Of a stretch of 64,000 nucleotides of DNA, positions 53,453 to 62,598 are shown piece after piece; the first letter of the stretch is position 1, and each line of letters opens with the position of its first letter. The notes beneath the pieces are model-generated. The model was given only the letters and a program-made list of their open reading frames with translations, had not been told where the DNA came from and searched no databases. The stretch comes from Phycicoccus sp. M110.8 (GTDB taxonomy: Bacteria > Actinomycetota > Actinomycetes > Actinomycetales > Dermatophilaceae). A program made the position numbers and the translations under genes. Location: positions 806,001-870,000 of the forward strand of contig NZ_JAWDIC010000001.1 in assembly GCF_032464895.1 (NCBI RefSeq). Direction: 5' to 3'.

Positions 53453-55309
53453 ATGAGCGAGCGCGCACCGCCGCGCGTCCATCTCGAGGAGGAGAGGGCG
53501 TTGGCCACGAGGACGGAGCCAGCCCAGCAGGGCGACGCGACGGCGTCGTCACGGCTGGTCGCCCTGTCGGCCGTCACGGCTCACCTCGCCAAGGCCGACG
53601 ACCTGGCCACCATGTCCGACGTGATCACCCGTGAGGCCGGTCGCGTGCTCGAGGCCGATGCCGCGATCGTGGTCGTGCGCGAGGGCGTCGGGCGGCTGCG
53701 TGCCCACGGGACGGTGGGGCTGACACCCGAGCAGCTCACGCTCTACTCCGTCTTCGACCTCGACCTGGAGGGCCCGCTCGGCGAGGCCGTGCGCACCGGG
53801 TCCGTCGTGCGGATCCGGGACCGCGACGAGCTGGTCGCGCGGTACCCCTCCCTCGACGACGGCGTGGAGCGGTCGTCGGTGACGCTGCCCCTGCTGCGCG
53901 GCGGCGACGGCACGCCCGCCCTGGGCGCCATGGCCTTCCGGTTCGACAACCGGTGCATGGACCTTGCCGAGGACGAGCTGGCGGTCCTCTCGGTGCTCGC
54001 CGACGTGTGCGCCCAGACCGTGCAACGGCTGGCTGCCGAGAAGGAGCGGGCCGAGCAGGAGGCACGGGTGCAGTTCCTCGCCGACGCCTCGACCGTGCTC
54101 GCCTCGACCATGGACTACCACGAGACCCTCGCCCAGGTGGCCGGCCTGGCGGTGCCGTTCCACGCCGACTGGTGTGCGGTCGAGGTGCTCGAGGCCGGCG
54201 TCCTGCGGAGCCTGACCGTCGCCCACGTCGACCCGGCGAAGATCGCGCTCGCCCGCGAGGTGCAGTCGCGCTGGCCGTCCGACCCGGAGCGACCGAGTGG
54301 GTCCGCCGTCGTGGCCCGCACCGGCCAGAGCCTGCTCGTCGAGGAGGTCACCGACGAGATGCTCGTCGAGGGCACCCGGGACCCCGAGCACCTGCGCGTG
54401 GCGCGCGAGCTGGGGCTGCGCAGCGCGCTGTCGGTGCCGCTGCGGGCCCACGACCGGGTCCTCGGGGTGCTCACCTTCGTGTCCGCCGAGTCCGGGCGGC
54501 ACTACACCTCGGCCGACGTGCCGTTCGCCGAGGACCTCGGGCGCCGAGCCGCCCTGGCGATCGACAACGCCGAGCTGTACTCCGAGAGCCGCCGCGTCGC
54601 GGCCGAGCTGCAGGCCACCCTCTCCCCGCAGGAGCTCCCCGCGCTCGACGGCTGGGAGTTCGCCGACCTGTACCAGCAGTCGGGCCGCACCGAGGTCGGG
54701 GGCGACTTCTACGACGTCGACGTCCTGCCCGACGGCCGGCTCGCGGTGGTCATGGGCGACGTCATGGGTCGAGGAGTGGACGCCGCCGTGGCCGGGTCGC
54801 GGCTGCGTGCTGCGACCCGGGTCCTGATGACCCAGGACGCGCACCCCGATGCCCTCGCCACGGCAGTGGACGCGTTCATGGAACGCGACCCGCTCATCCC
54901 CCTGGCGAGCGCGGCATACCTCCTGCTCGACGAGGGTCACGACGAGGGCTGGGCGACGGTTGCCGGTCACCCTCCTCCCCTGCTGGTCCGCGCCGACGGG
55001 TCGACCGAGTACATGGAGCTCGGTCGCTCGCCCCTGCTCGGGGTCGGCCCCACCGAACGCGCGGCGTCGGCCTTCCCCTTCTGTGCCGGCGACACGCTGC
55101 TGCTGTTCACCGACGGGTTGGTGGAGCGGCGCGGCGAGGACCTCGGGCAGCGGCTGCGGGAGCTGCGCGAGGTGGTCGCCGAGGGCATGCGCGACGGCGC
55201 AGGTGAGGGATCCCTCGGCGACTTCCTGGCGAACCTCGCGGAGCGCATGCTCGGGACGGAGCGCCACGACGACGTCGCCGTCCTGGCGCTGCGCCGCCGC
55301 CCGGCCTGA
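53453..55309 (+). CDS. GAF-GAF-SpoIIE serine phosphatase (PPM type)
   Basis: A 618-residue signalling protein. Two GAF-like sensor domains (about 40-185 and 215-375) are followed by a PP2C/SpoIIE phosphatase with EVGGDFYDVDVLPDGR, VVMGDVMGRGVDAA and the final DDVAVLALRR. Such enzymes act on anti-anti-sigma factors in partner-switch stress pathways; no partner genes are adjacent. No membrane segment. The exact start among several upstream codons is uncertain. Confidence 0.88.
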   Translation: MSERAPPRVHLEEERALATRTEPAQQGDATASSRLVALSAVTAHLAKADDLATMSDVITREAGRVLEADAAIVVVREGVGRLRAHGTVGLTPEQLTLYSVFDLDLEGPLGEAVRTGSVVRIRDRDELVARYPSLDDGVERSSVTLPLLRGGDGTPALGAMAFRFDNRCMDLAEDELAVLSVLADVCAQTVQRLAAEKERAEQEARVQFLADASTVLASTMDYHETLAQVAGLAVPFHADWCAVEVLEAGVLRSLTVAHVDPAKIALAREVQSRWPSDPERPSGSAVVARTGQSLLVEEVTDEMLVEGTRDPEHLRVARELGLRSALSVPLRAHDRVLGVLTFVSAESGRHYTSADVPFAEDLGRRAALAIDNAELYSESRRVAAELQATLSPQELPALDGWEFADLYQQSGRTEVGGDFYDVDVLPDGRLAVVMGDVMGRGVDAAVAGSRLRAATRVLMTQDAHPDALATAVDAFMERDPLIPLASAAYLLLDEGHDEGWATVAGHPPPLLVRADGSTEYMELGRSPLLGVGPTERAASAFPFCAGDTLLLFTDGLVERRGEDLGQRLRELREVVAEGMRDGAGEGSLGDFLANLAERMLGTERHDDVAVLALRRRPA

Positions 55310-55508
55310 CACGCGGCGCCGAGGCGCCGGACCACCGCGGCCCGGCGGTCCCGGCCGGGATCTACGCAGAATGGTGGAGCGCCCCTGCACCGCTCCGGGC
55401 GCACAGTCGAAGGTGGTCGACCGGGTCCGTCCACCCGTGGAGGCGCGTCGGCCACCCCGATCGAGCCCGGTACCGCAGCCGGGCGGCTGGAGACGCCGAG
55501 GAGGAGCA

Positions 55509-56048
55509 ATGAGTCGCATCCACGTCAAGGGCCGCCGCGCCCCAGCGCCGCCGGCCCAGGAGGACCCGGTCGTGCGGCAGTACCGCTTCCTGCTGCGCGA
55601 GGCCCCGCCTGACGCGGTGGAGGCGGCCCATCGGGACGGCCTCGGGCGCCTGTCCCCCGAGGAGCAGCGGGAGGTCCTGGGAGCAGTGCAACGAGGGCTG
55701 GTCGCCGGCCAGCGGCTCCGGCCGGACGACACCGACCAGCTGGCCCACCTGCTCGTGCTCGGGGAGCGGCGCACCCCGAACGCCTTCATCGCCGCCTGCA
55801 GCCCCAGTGCCCTGAGGTCCTTGTCGCGGGTCGTGGTCGCGAGCGATGCGTGCTTCGGCCTCTTCGGACGGTATGCCGCCTGGGACGGCAAGGATCCCGA
55901 GCCCGCGGACGACTCCGCATGGGCCGATGCCGGCTTCAATCCCGACAGCGGCCGCTGGAACCCGTCACGGAAGGCTCCCACCGACGCCAGCGGCATCGCC
56001 AGCGGAACCGGTGGTGGCCTGGGTGGCGACGGGGGTGGCGGCGGCTGA
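55509..56048 (+). CDS. Hypothetical protein with Gly-rich tail
   Basis: A 179-residue protein I cannot assign. It is polar and helical (PVVRQYRFLLREAPPDAVEA, EEQREVLGAVQRGLVAG), with a middle segment ACFGLFGRYAAWDGKDPEP and a C-terminal run of glycines and serines. GAGGAG precedes the ATG closely. A long hairpin follows it. Confidence 0.6.
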   Translation: MSRIHVKGRRAPAPPAQEDPVVRQYRFLLREAPPDAVEAAHRDGLGRLSPEEQREVLGAVQRGLVAGQRLRPDDTDQLAHLLVLGERRTPNAFIAACSPSALRSLSRVVVASDACFGLFGRYAAWDGKDPEPADDSAWADAGFNPDSGRWNPSRKAPTDASGIASGTGGGLGGDGGGGG

Positions 56049-56053
56049 GGGTC

Positions 56054-56092
56054 GCGGGGGTCCGGGAGCCGTGACGACGCCCGGACCCCCGC
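56054..56092. terminator. Hairpin terminator between convergent genes
   Basis: Perfect 13-bp arms (56054-56066, 56080-56092) with a 13-base loop fill most of the 53-base gap between the two opposing stops. Confidence 0.8.
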
Positions 56093-56101
56093 AACCGCTG
56101 A

Positions 56102-57898
56102 TCACTGGGTCGTGAAGGCGATGTCGTCGTAGATCGGCAGCGGCGTCGAGTCACCCGTCGTCAGCAGCAGGCTGATCGACGCCGACAGGATGTAGCTGCA
56201 CTTGGGCAGCGACGACACGGCCACGGGGTTGTTCGACGCGTCGAGCAGCTGCGTGACGGTCCCGTGGAAGTCGGGCGCGATCGCTGGCAGCGCGTAGTGG
56301 TACGGCCCGCCAGGTCCCGAGACGCCGATCGACATGCTCCCCAGGTTCGGCTGCGCCGCGGTGTAGTCGACGGTGAGGCTGTTGTGGATCCGGGCGCACC
56401 CGTGCCCGATGAGCTCCTCGATGTCGATGCTCACCGCGCCGAGCTGGTCGTCGACCCGCGTGGGCACCCACGAGCCGTGCTTCTGCACGTGGTCGTATGC
56501 CGTGTTGGCCAGGGCGACGCGCTCGGCGATGCCGGCCTGCACCTGGGTCGAGGGTTGGCCGACCTGGCGCATGACCATCCGGAGCGCGACGTACTCGTCG
56601 ACGGCCAGACCCGCCGAGGCCGTGCTCTGACCCGCGACGACGGCTGCGAGGTCGTGCGTCTGCGAGGAGAGCGTGCGGCTGTCGAGGCCGAGCAGGTTGT
56701 TGTTCGGCACGAACAGGCCCGTGGTGAGGCTGTTGTCCTGCGGGACGGCGATCCAGCCCTGGGCGTCCGGCGTCACGGCGATCTCGTCCGGGCCGTTGGC
56801 CCCGAGGACGACGACGGCCTTGGTCTCGACGGGCGGCAGCGAGCCGGTGAGCCGCTCCCACGTGCCGATCTGCATCCGGACCATCTGCGCGGGCAGGACC
56901 GGCTTCCAGCCGCTGCCGTCGTCGTGTTCGAACCGGTACTCCGCCGGCTGGCCGCCGAGCAGCCGGCCGAGCACGCCGTTGAGGCGCAGCGCGGAGTAGA
57001 AGGCGCGGTCGTCGCCGATGGTGCGCCCGGTGCCGCCGGGCCCGCTGTCGAAGCCGGTGACGGTCTTGTAGACGCCGATGTGGTCGAACCACGGGTAGGG
57101 CTGGTCGGTGTCGCCCGGGACGTCCTCGACGCACAGCTCGACGCAGAAGCACGGCCCGACGTTCTGCCGGTCCTGCGCACGGCCCCGGGACCGCGGCTCC
57201 TGCAGCAGCACGCCGGTGGGGCCGTCCACCCGGAAGTAGACGTCGGGACCCGCGACGAGCTCGATGTTGATCCACGGCGACCACGGCGTCCTGCTGAAGT
57301 CCGCCACCGTGTAGTCGATCCGGAAGTGACCGCTGACGTCGGTCGTCGCGCTGCCGAGGGCGTCGTCCTGCAGCCAGTCCACGTCGAACGCGCTGACCGT
57401 GACCCCGGGCACGCCGATCTCCGTGTCGCAGACCCGGACGTGGCCACAGATGGACCACCAGCCGAGGCGTCCGCGCAGGCCGCACCAGATCCGGTGCGGG
57501 ATCTCGTAGGACCAGGCCGCGGCATACCCCTCCTTGGTCTCGCGCCACTGCGGAGCCAGCGTCGTCAGCGTGAAGCTGAGTGGCTTGGGCGGGACCTTGT
57601 GGCCGGTCATGGTGCCGCAGTAGACGTCGACGTCGAAGGCGCCGCCCTCGTACCCGTCGCGCAGCTCGATGCTGAAGCCGCCGTCCTCCCCGACGACCCC
57701 CTCACCGAGGAGGGAGGTGGCGCGCTCGGCGGCGGCCGACTCCTCGAGCACCGTGGTGGTGTGCTTCGGCTCGGCCGCGGCAGCCTGGCTGACACGGTCG
57801 CCGGCGGCGTCGACGAGGCGGATGGTGGCGCCCACCAGCGGTTCCCAGCAGTCGTCGCAGAGCAGGCCGACGAGGCGGCCCGAGATCACGTATGACAT
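56102..57898 (-). CDS. Large hypothetical protein with carboxypeptidase-regulatory-like beta domains
   Basis: A 598-residue protein without a signal peptide. Transthyretin-like segments (SGRLVGLLCDDCWEPLVGA, CGHVRVCDTEIGVPGVTVSA, GSATTDVSGHFRIDYTVAD) occur in the first third, with many cysteines, some as CDDC or CFC. The C-terminal part is beta-rich and unlike anything I recognise. The ATG follows a TAGGAG site. It is possibly a structural or assembly-associated protein; the function is unknown. Confidence 0.65.
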   Translation of the reverse strand: MSYVISGRLVGLLCDDCWEPLVGATIRLVDAAGDRVSQAAAAEPKHTTTVLEESAAAERATSLLGEGVVGEDGGFSIELRDGYEGGAFDVDVYCGTMTGHKVPPKPLSFTLTTLAPQWRETKEGYAAAWSYEIPHRIWCGLRGRLGWWSICGHVRVCDTEIGVPGVTVSAFDVDWLQDDALGSATTDVSGHFRIDYTVADFSRTPWSPWINIELVAGPDVYFRVDGPTGVLLQEPRSRGRAQDRQNVGPCFCVELCVEDVPGDTDQPYPWFDHIGVYKTVTGFDSGPGGTGRTIGDDRAFYSALRLNGVLGRLLGGQPAEYRFEHDDGSGWKPVLPAQMVRMQIGTWERLTGSLPPVETKAVVVLGANGPDEIAVTPDAQGWIAVPQDNSLTTGLFVPNNNLLGLDSRTLSSQTHDLAAVVAGQSTASAGLAVDEYVALRMVMRQVGQPSTQVQAGIAERVALANTAYDHVQKHGSWVPTRVDDQLGAVSIDIEELIGHGCARIHNSLTVDYTAAQPNLGSMSIGVSGPGGPYHYALPAIAPDFHGTVTQLLDASNNPVAVSSLPKCSYILSASISLLLTTGDSTPLPIYDDIAFTTQ

Positions 57899-58043
57899 GG
57901 CGTTTGGCTCCTATTACGTACGGCAGACCCCCGACGAGCCTGTACGCCTGAAGGAGCCGCGCCCGGAGGCAGTGATACCCCACCGGCCTCGAACGGACCC
58001 AAATGAGCGAAATGTCGTGCGCAGCAGGGCTTTCCGCCCCGCG

Positions 58044-58343
58044 TCAGGCCAGGCGCTCCTCCAGCCGGACCTCGACGAGGTCACCCACCGCCTTGCCGAC
58101 CTGCTTCTGCAGCCTGGCCGAGACCGGGAGCATGTGGCTGCCGTCCCCGAGGGCCATGAACGACGTGGTGAAGGGCTGGCCGTCGATGGTGCCGCGGACC
58201 TTGACCCTCCCCCGCGTACCGAAGTACTCGACGGAGGGTCGCCACTTCACGCACGTCCAGGCGTCGTCGCTGCTCGTGGCCCTGCAGAGGGTCTCGGTGA
58301 ACGTGACGTCCAAGGGGCCCGGGCCGTGCGTTCTGGTGCTCAT
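58044..58343 (-). CDS. DUF1905 domain protein
   Basis: A 99-residue protein with the DUF1905 layout: TFTETLCRA start, then [33 protein letters not shown], and [11 protein letters not shown] near the end. A small beta-barrel-like domain of unknown role, sometimes fused to YdeI-type proteins; a YdeI-like gene lies about 1 kb to the right. Confidence 0.85.
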   Translation of the reverse strand: MSTRTHGPGPLDVTFTETLCRATSSDDAWTCVKWRPSVEYFGTRGRVKVRGTIDGQPFTTSFMALGDGSHMLPVSARLQKQVGKAVGDLVEVRLEERLA

Positions 58344-58532
58344 ACCGAGTTGGACCGCACCCGGCGCCGGGACTCATCGGCCAAGCGTGCCGGGCGCGCC
58401 CGTTTGTCCCCCGCCTGGGGCTTTTGGCATCGGCCGTTCGGGTGATTCCGCCGCCCTGACCGGACCGAGGGGTTTGGCGTCTCGTTGTAGGGGCAAGGAC
58501 GAGGGACGTGCACAGAAGGGAAACCGGGCACG

Positions 58533-58748
58533 GTGGTGGAGAGGGACGACGTGGGGCCTGCGGCGGAGGAGCTGGACGACACCGCCCTGCGCCAGGAGAT
58601 CGAGCTCCTGGCCGAGCTCCTCGAGAAGGTGGCGGACGCGCCCCGACCGTTGTGCCAGGAGGAGATCGACCGCGCACTGCACGTGGCCGAGACGTCCGAG
58701 GGACCAGGCGCGACGGCACCGCGCGGCGACGAGGAGCGCTCGCTGTGA
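58533..58748 (+). CDS. Small conserved hypothetical protein
   Basis: A 71-residue acidic protein. The pattern LRQEIELLAELLEKVAD...LCQEEIDRALHV is seen in many small actinobacterial proteins of unknown function. Start is one of two consecutive GTG codons. Short but plausible from codon use (G/C at third positions). Confidence 0.55.
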   Translation: MVERDDVGPAAEELDDTALRQEIELLAELLEKVADAPRPLCQEEIDRALHVAETSEGPGATAPRGDEERSL

Positions 58749-58939
58749 CCGGACATCACGGCCGGCGGTAGCTCGCCGGCACGCCCGGCGGCCCGCACCT
58801 GTGCGGTCGTCACCCTCCTGCACGGGCCGTACTGGACGTTTCGCCTAGCCACCATGGCGGAGGCACACCCACGGCCACGCTCCTAGGGTCACGGCACAGC
58901 GCGTTCAGCTGTGACCGTCACTGAACATGAAGGAGCGCC

Positions 58940-59245
58940 ATGGTCGGCAAGCGCATCATCCTCGTCCCGGCATTCGCCGGGGCCCTCCTCCTCGTGGGGG
59001 TGTCCTCGGCGAGCGCCGGGGAGATCACCGGCAACGGCAAGCCCGCACAGGGCGCCACCCACGCCAACTCGATCTGCGCCTACTCGGGGCAGAACGACAC
59101 CCCGAACGACCCGTTCCCCGAGGGCGGGCGCGTGCAGAGCTACGGCCAGCTGGTGAGGGTCGGGCTCAAGGACGCCGTCCCCGCCCCGGGCGTCGCCTGC
59201 AACGGGCACACCGGTTTCCTGGCCGGCGGCGGCGAGGAGCCCTGA
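58940..59245 (+). CDS. Small secreted protein
   Basis: A 101-residue protein with a clear signal peptide (GKRIILVPAFAGALLLVGVS, cleavage near ASAG). The mature part has two cysteines that could pair (SICAYSGQND, APGVACNGHTG) and is Gly/Pro-rich. Similar small exported proteins occur in actinobacteria without assigned function. GAAGGAGC lies 6 bases before the ATG. A hairpin follows. Confidence 0.75.
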   Translation: MVGKRIILVPAFAGALLLVGVSSASAGEITGNGKPAQGATHANSICAYSGQNDTPNDPFPEGGRVQSYGQLVRVGLKDAVPAPGVACNGHTGFLAGGGEEP

Positions 59246-59263
59246 CGGGCCGGCTTCGGCCAC

Positions 59264-59294
59264 GGCGCGCGGCGGGCGAGGCTCGCCGCGCGCC
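59264..59294. terminator. Hairpin terminator after small secreted protein
   Basis: Perfect 11-bp G/C arms (59264-59274, 59284-59294) with a 9-base loop, 19 bases after the stop. Confidence 0.75.
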
Positions 59295-59344
59295 GTCACG
59301 TCTGCCGCGCCGGCGGCGTCGGTGCCCGGTGACAGGATGACCGC

Positions 59345-59953
59345 ATGTCCGGTGCAGAGCCTCCCGAGGAGCAGCCGCCCCAGGAGGTGGCCGGCCTGCC
59401 GGTGGTCTCGTTCGCGACCGTGGCCGACTGCGAGGCGTGGTTCCGCGAGCACGGCACCGACCGGCGGGGCTTCTGGCTCAAGATCGGGCGCGTGGGCGCG
59501 GCCGCGAGCGTCACGTATGCCGAGGCACTGGACGTCGCCCTCTGCCACGGCTGGATCGACGGGCAGAAGCGGGGCTACGACGAGAGCCACTGGTTGCAGC
59601 GGTTCACCCCGCGTGGGCCGCGGAGCAAGTGGTCGCAGGTCAACCGGGACAAGGCGCAGGCGCTGATCGCCGCCGGCCGCATGCAGCCCGCGGGCCAGGC
59701 GCAGGTCGACGCGGCGCAGTCGGACGGCCGGTGGGACGCGGCATACGCCGGCCAGAGGAGCGCGACCGTCCCTGCGGACCTCGCCGCCGCCCTCGCGGCC
59801 GATCCGCAGGCCGAGGCGTTCTTCGAGACGCTCTCGGGGGCCAACCGCTACGCGATCCTCTACCGCGTCGCGGACGCGAAGAGGCCCCAGACCCGGGCCG
59901 CGCGCATCGAGAAGTTCGTCGCCATGTGCCACGACCACCAGACGATCCACTGA
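59345..59953 (+). CDS. YdeI/OmdA family protein
   Basis: A 202-residue protein. Family pattern is EAWFREHGTDRRGFWLKIGR, YAEALDVALCHGWIDGQKRG, RFTPRGPRSKWSQVNRDKA, and the C-terminal TRAARIEKFVAMC. Members are annotated as bacteriocin-protection or polymyxin-tolerance proteins, but the molecular role is unknown. CAGGAT lies 6 bases before the ATG. Confidence 0.85.
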   Translation: MSGAEPPEEQPPQEVAGLPVVSFATVADCEAWFREHGTDRRGFWLKIGRVGAAASVTYAEALDVALCHGWIDGQKRGYDESHWLQRFTPRGPRSKWSQVNRDKAQALIAAGRMQPAGQAQVDAAQSDGRWDAAYAGQRSATVPADLAAALAADPQAEAFFETLSGANRYAILYRVADAKRPQTRAARIEKFVAMCHDHQTIH

Positions 59954-59986
59954 CCCCAGGGCCGTCCGGCGGACCATAATCGGGAC

Positions 59987-60880
59987 GTGTTCGCGCAGCC
60001 GCCCCGACTGGATGCCGCCGTGCAGCGGGCGTACCTCGACCGCCTGGGGCTTGCTCCGGAGCAGCCGTCCGAGGACGCGCTGCGGGGGCTGGTCCGGCGG
60101 CACGCGGAACAGGTCCCGTACGAGACCCTCTGGATCCAGGCCGGCGAGGGCTGGGGCATCGACCCGGTCGAGTCCGCCGAGCGCATCGCTCGTCACGGCC
60201 GGGGCGGGTACTGCTATCACCTCAACGGGGCGCTCGGCCTCCTCCTGTCCTCGCTGGGGTATGCCGTGCACGGCCACGTCGGAGGCGTGCACGGGGCCGA
60301 GGGACCTGCCCCGGCGTCGAGGGGGAACCACTTGGTGCTGACCGTGGAGCTGCCGCCGAGCGAGGCCAACCCCACGGGCGTCTGGTACGTCGATGCCGGT
60401 CTCGGCGACGCGCTGCACGACCCGCTGCCGCTGCTCGCGGGCCGGCACAGCCAGCCGCCGTTCGCCCTCACGCTGGAGCCCTCCCCCGACGGGTCGCACT
60501 GGCACCTGGTCCACGACCCGCGCGGCGGCTTCAGGGGCATGGTGTGGGACATGGCCGTGGCGCAGTGGGACGACTTCCGGCACCAGCACCACCGGCTCTC
60601 GACCTCGCCGGACTCGGGCTTCGTCCAGGTGCCGATGGCAGAACGCCGTGACGCGACCGGCGTCGACGTCGTCCGCGGCCTGGTGCTGAGCCGGATCGGG
60701 GACGGCGCCCGCAGCGAGCAGGTCACCGACCGGGCGGCGTGGTTCGACGCGCTGGCCCAGCTGTTCGACCTGCGCCTGGACGGGCTGGAGCCGGAGGCGC
60801 GCGACCGGCTCTGGGCCAGCGCCGTGGCTGCGCACCGTCGTTGGCTCGACGAGCAGGCGTCGCAGGCTCCTGCGACCTGA
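59987..60880 (+). CDS. nat: Arylamine N-acetyltransferase
   Basis: A 297-residue acetyl-CoA-dependent transferase. The catalytic Cys lies in RGGYCYHLNGALG (about residue 73), His in NHLVLTVELP (about 113), and Asp in WYVDAGLGD (about 130). HAEQVPYETLWIQ at the start matches the NAT fold. GTG start with CATAAT 6 bases upstream (leaderless). It may detoxify aromatic amines or hydrazides. Confidence 0.92.
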   Translation: MFAQPPRLDAAVQRAYLDRLGLAPEQPSEDALRGLVRRHAEQVPYETLWIQAGEGWGIDPVESAERIARHGRGGYCYHLNGALGLLLSSLGYAVHGHVGGVHGAEGPAPASRGNHLVLTVELPPSEANPTGVWYVDAGLGDALHDPLPLLAGRHSQPPFALTLEPSPDGSHWHLVHDPRGGFRGMVWDMAVAQWDDFRHQHHRLSTSPDSGFVQVPMAERRDATGVDVVRGLVLSRIGDGARSEQVTDRAAWFDALAQLFDLRLDGLEPEARDRLWASAVAAHRRWLDEQASQAPAT

Positions 60881-60924
60881 TCGCCTGCCCCCACCAAGGC
60901 CCACACGGTGGGCCACGCTCCCAG

Positions 60925-61311
60925 CTACGAGGGGGTCGCCAGCGACGCCAGCACCCGTCGGCGCAGCAGCTCGTACTGCTCCCGGTGGTAGCGGGGACCG
61001 TCGGGCGGCCGCACCACGACCGTGCCGCCGACGACCTGTTCCTCGGGCAGGAACTGGTCCCCGGTGAGGTCCACGTCCGAACCGTCCGGGAGCCGGTTCC
61101 AGTAGTGGTGGCCGACCTGCTCTCCCGCGACGTGGACCTCGCCCTGGACGAGGTCGCCGCCCAGGACGTCCTGGACGACCAGCGCGGTCATGCCGCACTG
61201 GTCCCGCGAGGGGTTCTCGGGAGTCCACTCCTCACGCATGTTCGGGTAGCAGGTGTCGGGGCCCCAGGCCGCGAGGAGGTGGCTGCGGAGCTCGTCAACG
61301 GTGATCGGCAT
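60925..61311 (-). CDS. YunG-like protein
   Basis: A 128-residue protein with WTPENPSRDQCGMTALVVQD, VLGGDL, and HHYWNRLPDGSDVDLTGDQF, the YunG pattern. ATG 61311 is chosen over a long upstream frame that is antisense to the DinB gene. Function unknown; convergent to the NAT gene. Confidence 0.7.
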   Translation of the reverse strand: MPITVDELRSHLLAAWGPDTCYPNMREEWTPENPSRDQCGMTALVVQDVLGGDLVQGEVHVAGEQVGHHYWNRLPDGSDVDLTGDQFLPEEQVVGGTVVVRPPDGPRYHREQYELLRRRVLASLATPS

Positions 61312-61401
61312 GCCCGCATGCTGGCAGCGGGCACCGACATCGGCGGGCCCGCTCGACGCCGTGTCCCGCACGGTGTCGGCGGTGCGCCCTAGCCTGACCG
61401 C

Positions 61402-62124
61402 GTGCGACGCTTCGACGACGAGGACCTCACCGGTGCAGAGTTCCGCGAGTGCGACCTGAGCAGGACGCGGATGGTCGGCGTCGTCATGCAGGACGCCGAG
61501 ATCGACGGCCTGGTCACCCACCTCGTGGTCAACGGCGTCGACGTGATGCCGTACGTCGAGGCCGAGCTCGACCGTCGTCACCCGGTCCGGCTGCTGCTCC
61601 GCTCGGACCGGCCGGCCGACCTGCGCGAGGCCTGGCGGCAGCTCCAGGACGACTGGGCTGCGACCGTGGAGCGGGTCCGGTCCATGCCCGAGGGCAGCGA
61701 GCACCGCAGCGTCGACGGCGAGTGGTCGATGGTCCAGACCCTGCGTCACCTGGTCTTCGTGCACGACTCCTGGTTCCGGCGCTGCGTGCTCGGCGTCACC
61801 GAGCCCTTCACGGCGATGGGGCTGGGTCCCGATGCCGTCATGGACAGGGAGGACGACCTCGACCCGTCCGCACGGCCGAGCCTCGATGAGGTGCTCGCGG
61901 TGCGACGTCGGCAGGCTTCGGAGGTGGAGAGCTGGCTGGCGACCGTCACGCCTTCCCAGCTCGTGCAGGCCGCGCCCGTCCCCGACGACGACCGATGGCC
62001 GCCGTATGCCGCGGGGCGGACCGTGCGGCAGTGCCTAGGCACCGTGCTCAACGAGGAGCGGGAGCACCACGGTTTCTGCGTCCGCGACCTCGACAAGCTG
62101 TCACGGCCTACGCTGTCGCGGTGA
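61402..62124 (+). CDS. DinB-family protein with N-terminal pentapeptide-like repeats
   Basis: A 240-residue protein. The first 35 residues (DLTGAEFRECDLSRTRMVG) read as pentapeptide repeats. A DinB-like four-helix domain follows with SMVQTLRHLVFVHDSWF and NEEREHHGF, whose histidines may bind metal. TAGCCT lies 6 bases before the GTG. It is coupled to the arr gene by a GTGA overlap. Confidence 0.85.
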   Translation: MRRFDDEDLTGAEFRECDLSRTRMVGVVMQDAEIDGLVTHLVVNGVDVMPYVEAELDRRHPVRLLLRSDRPADLREAWRQLQDDWAATVERVRSMPEGSEHRSVDGEWSMVQTLRHLVFVHDSWFRRCVLGVTEPFTAMGLGPDAVMDREDDLDPSARPSLDEVLAVRRRQASEVESWLATVTPSQLVQAAPVPDDDRWPPYAAGRTVRQCLGTVLNEEREHHGFCVRDLDKLSRPTLSR

Positions 62125-62531
62125 CTGACGTGCTGGACGAGGGTCCGTTCTTCCACGGCACGAAGGCGGATCTGGCGGTGGGTGACCTCCTCACCGCAGG
62201 CTTCCGGTCGAACTACCGACCCGAGGTCGTCATGAACCACATCTACTTCACCGCCCTGCGGGACGGGGCGGGACTGGCCGCGGAGCTGGCGGCCGGGGAC
62301 GGTGCTCCGCGGGTGTACCTCGTGGAGCCGACGGGCGTCTTCGAGGACGACCCGAACGTGACGGACAAGAAGTTCCCCGGCAACCCCACCCGGTCCTACC
62401 GCAGCAGCGAGCCGCTGAGGGTCGTCGGCGAGGTGGACGACTGGACGCGCCTGGCGCCGGAGGCGCTCCAGGCATGGCGCGAGCGCCTCGCCGCGATCCT
62501 CGAGGACGAGCGCGGCGAGATCATCAACTGA
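62121..62531 (+). CDS. arr: NAD(+)-rifampin ADP-ribosyltransferase
   Basis: A 136-residue enzyme that ADP-ribosylates rifampin, inactivating it. The family sequence is nearly complete: FFHGTKADLAVGDLLTAGFR, HIYFTALRDGAG, VYLVEPTGVFEDDPNVTDKK, FPGNPTRSYRSSEPLRVVGE. Length is normal. The GTG overlaps the DinB stop (GTGA). The frame extends upstream only as overlap with that gene. Chromosomal Arr enzymes are common in actinobacteria; mobile elements are not seen here. Confidence 0.93.
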   Translation: MTDVLDEGPFFHGTKADLAVGDLLTAGFRSNYRPEVVMNHIYFTALRDGAGLAAELAAGDGAPRVYLVEPTGVFEDDPNVTDKKFPGNPTRSYRSSEPLRVVGEVDDWTRLAPEALQAWRERLAAILEDERGEIIN

Positions 62532-62598
62532 CCCCTGTTCACCGGCATACGGAGAAGACGCCCGGCGGCGGGCGCTGACCGGACGCGCCGCGTTCTGT

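Noticed and set aside
62121-62531. Recent horizontal acquisition of arr
   Set aside because: Base composition matches neighbours, the gene overlaps a chromosomal partner, and no integrase, IS or att site is visible.
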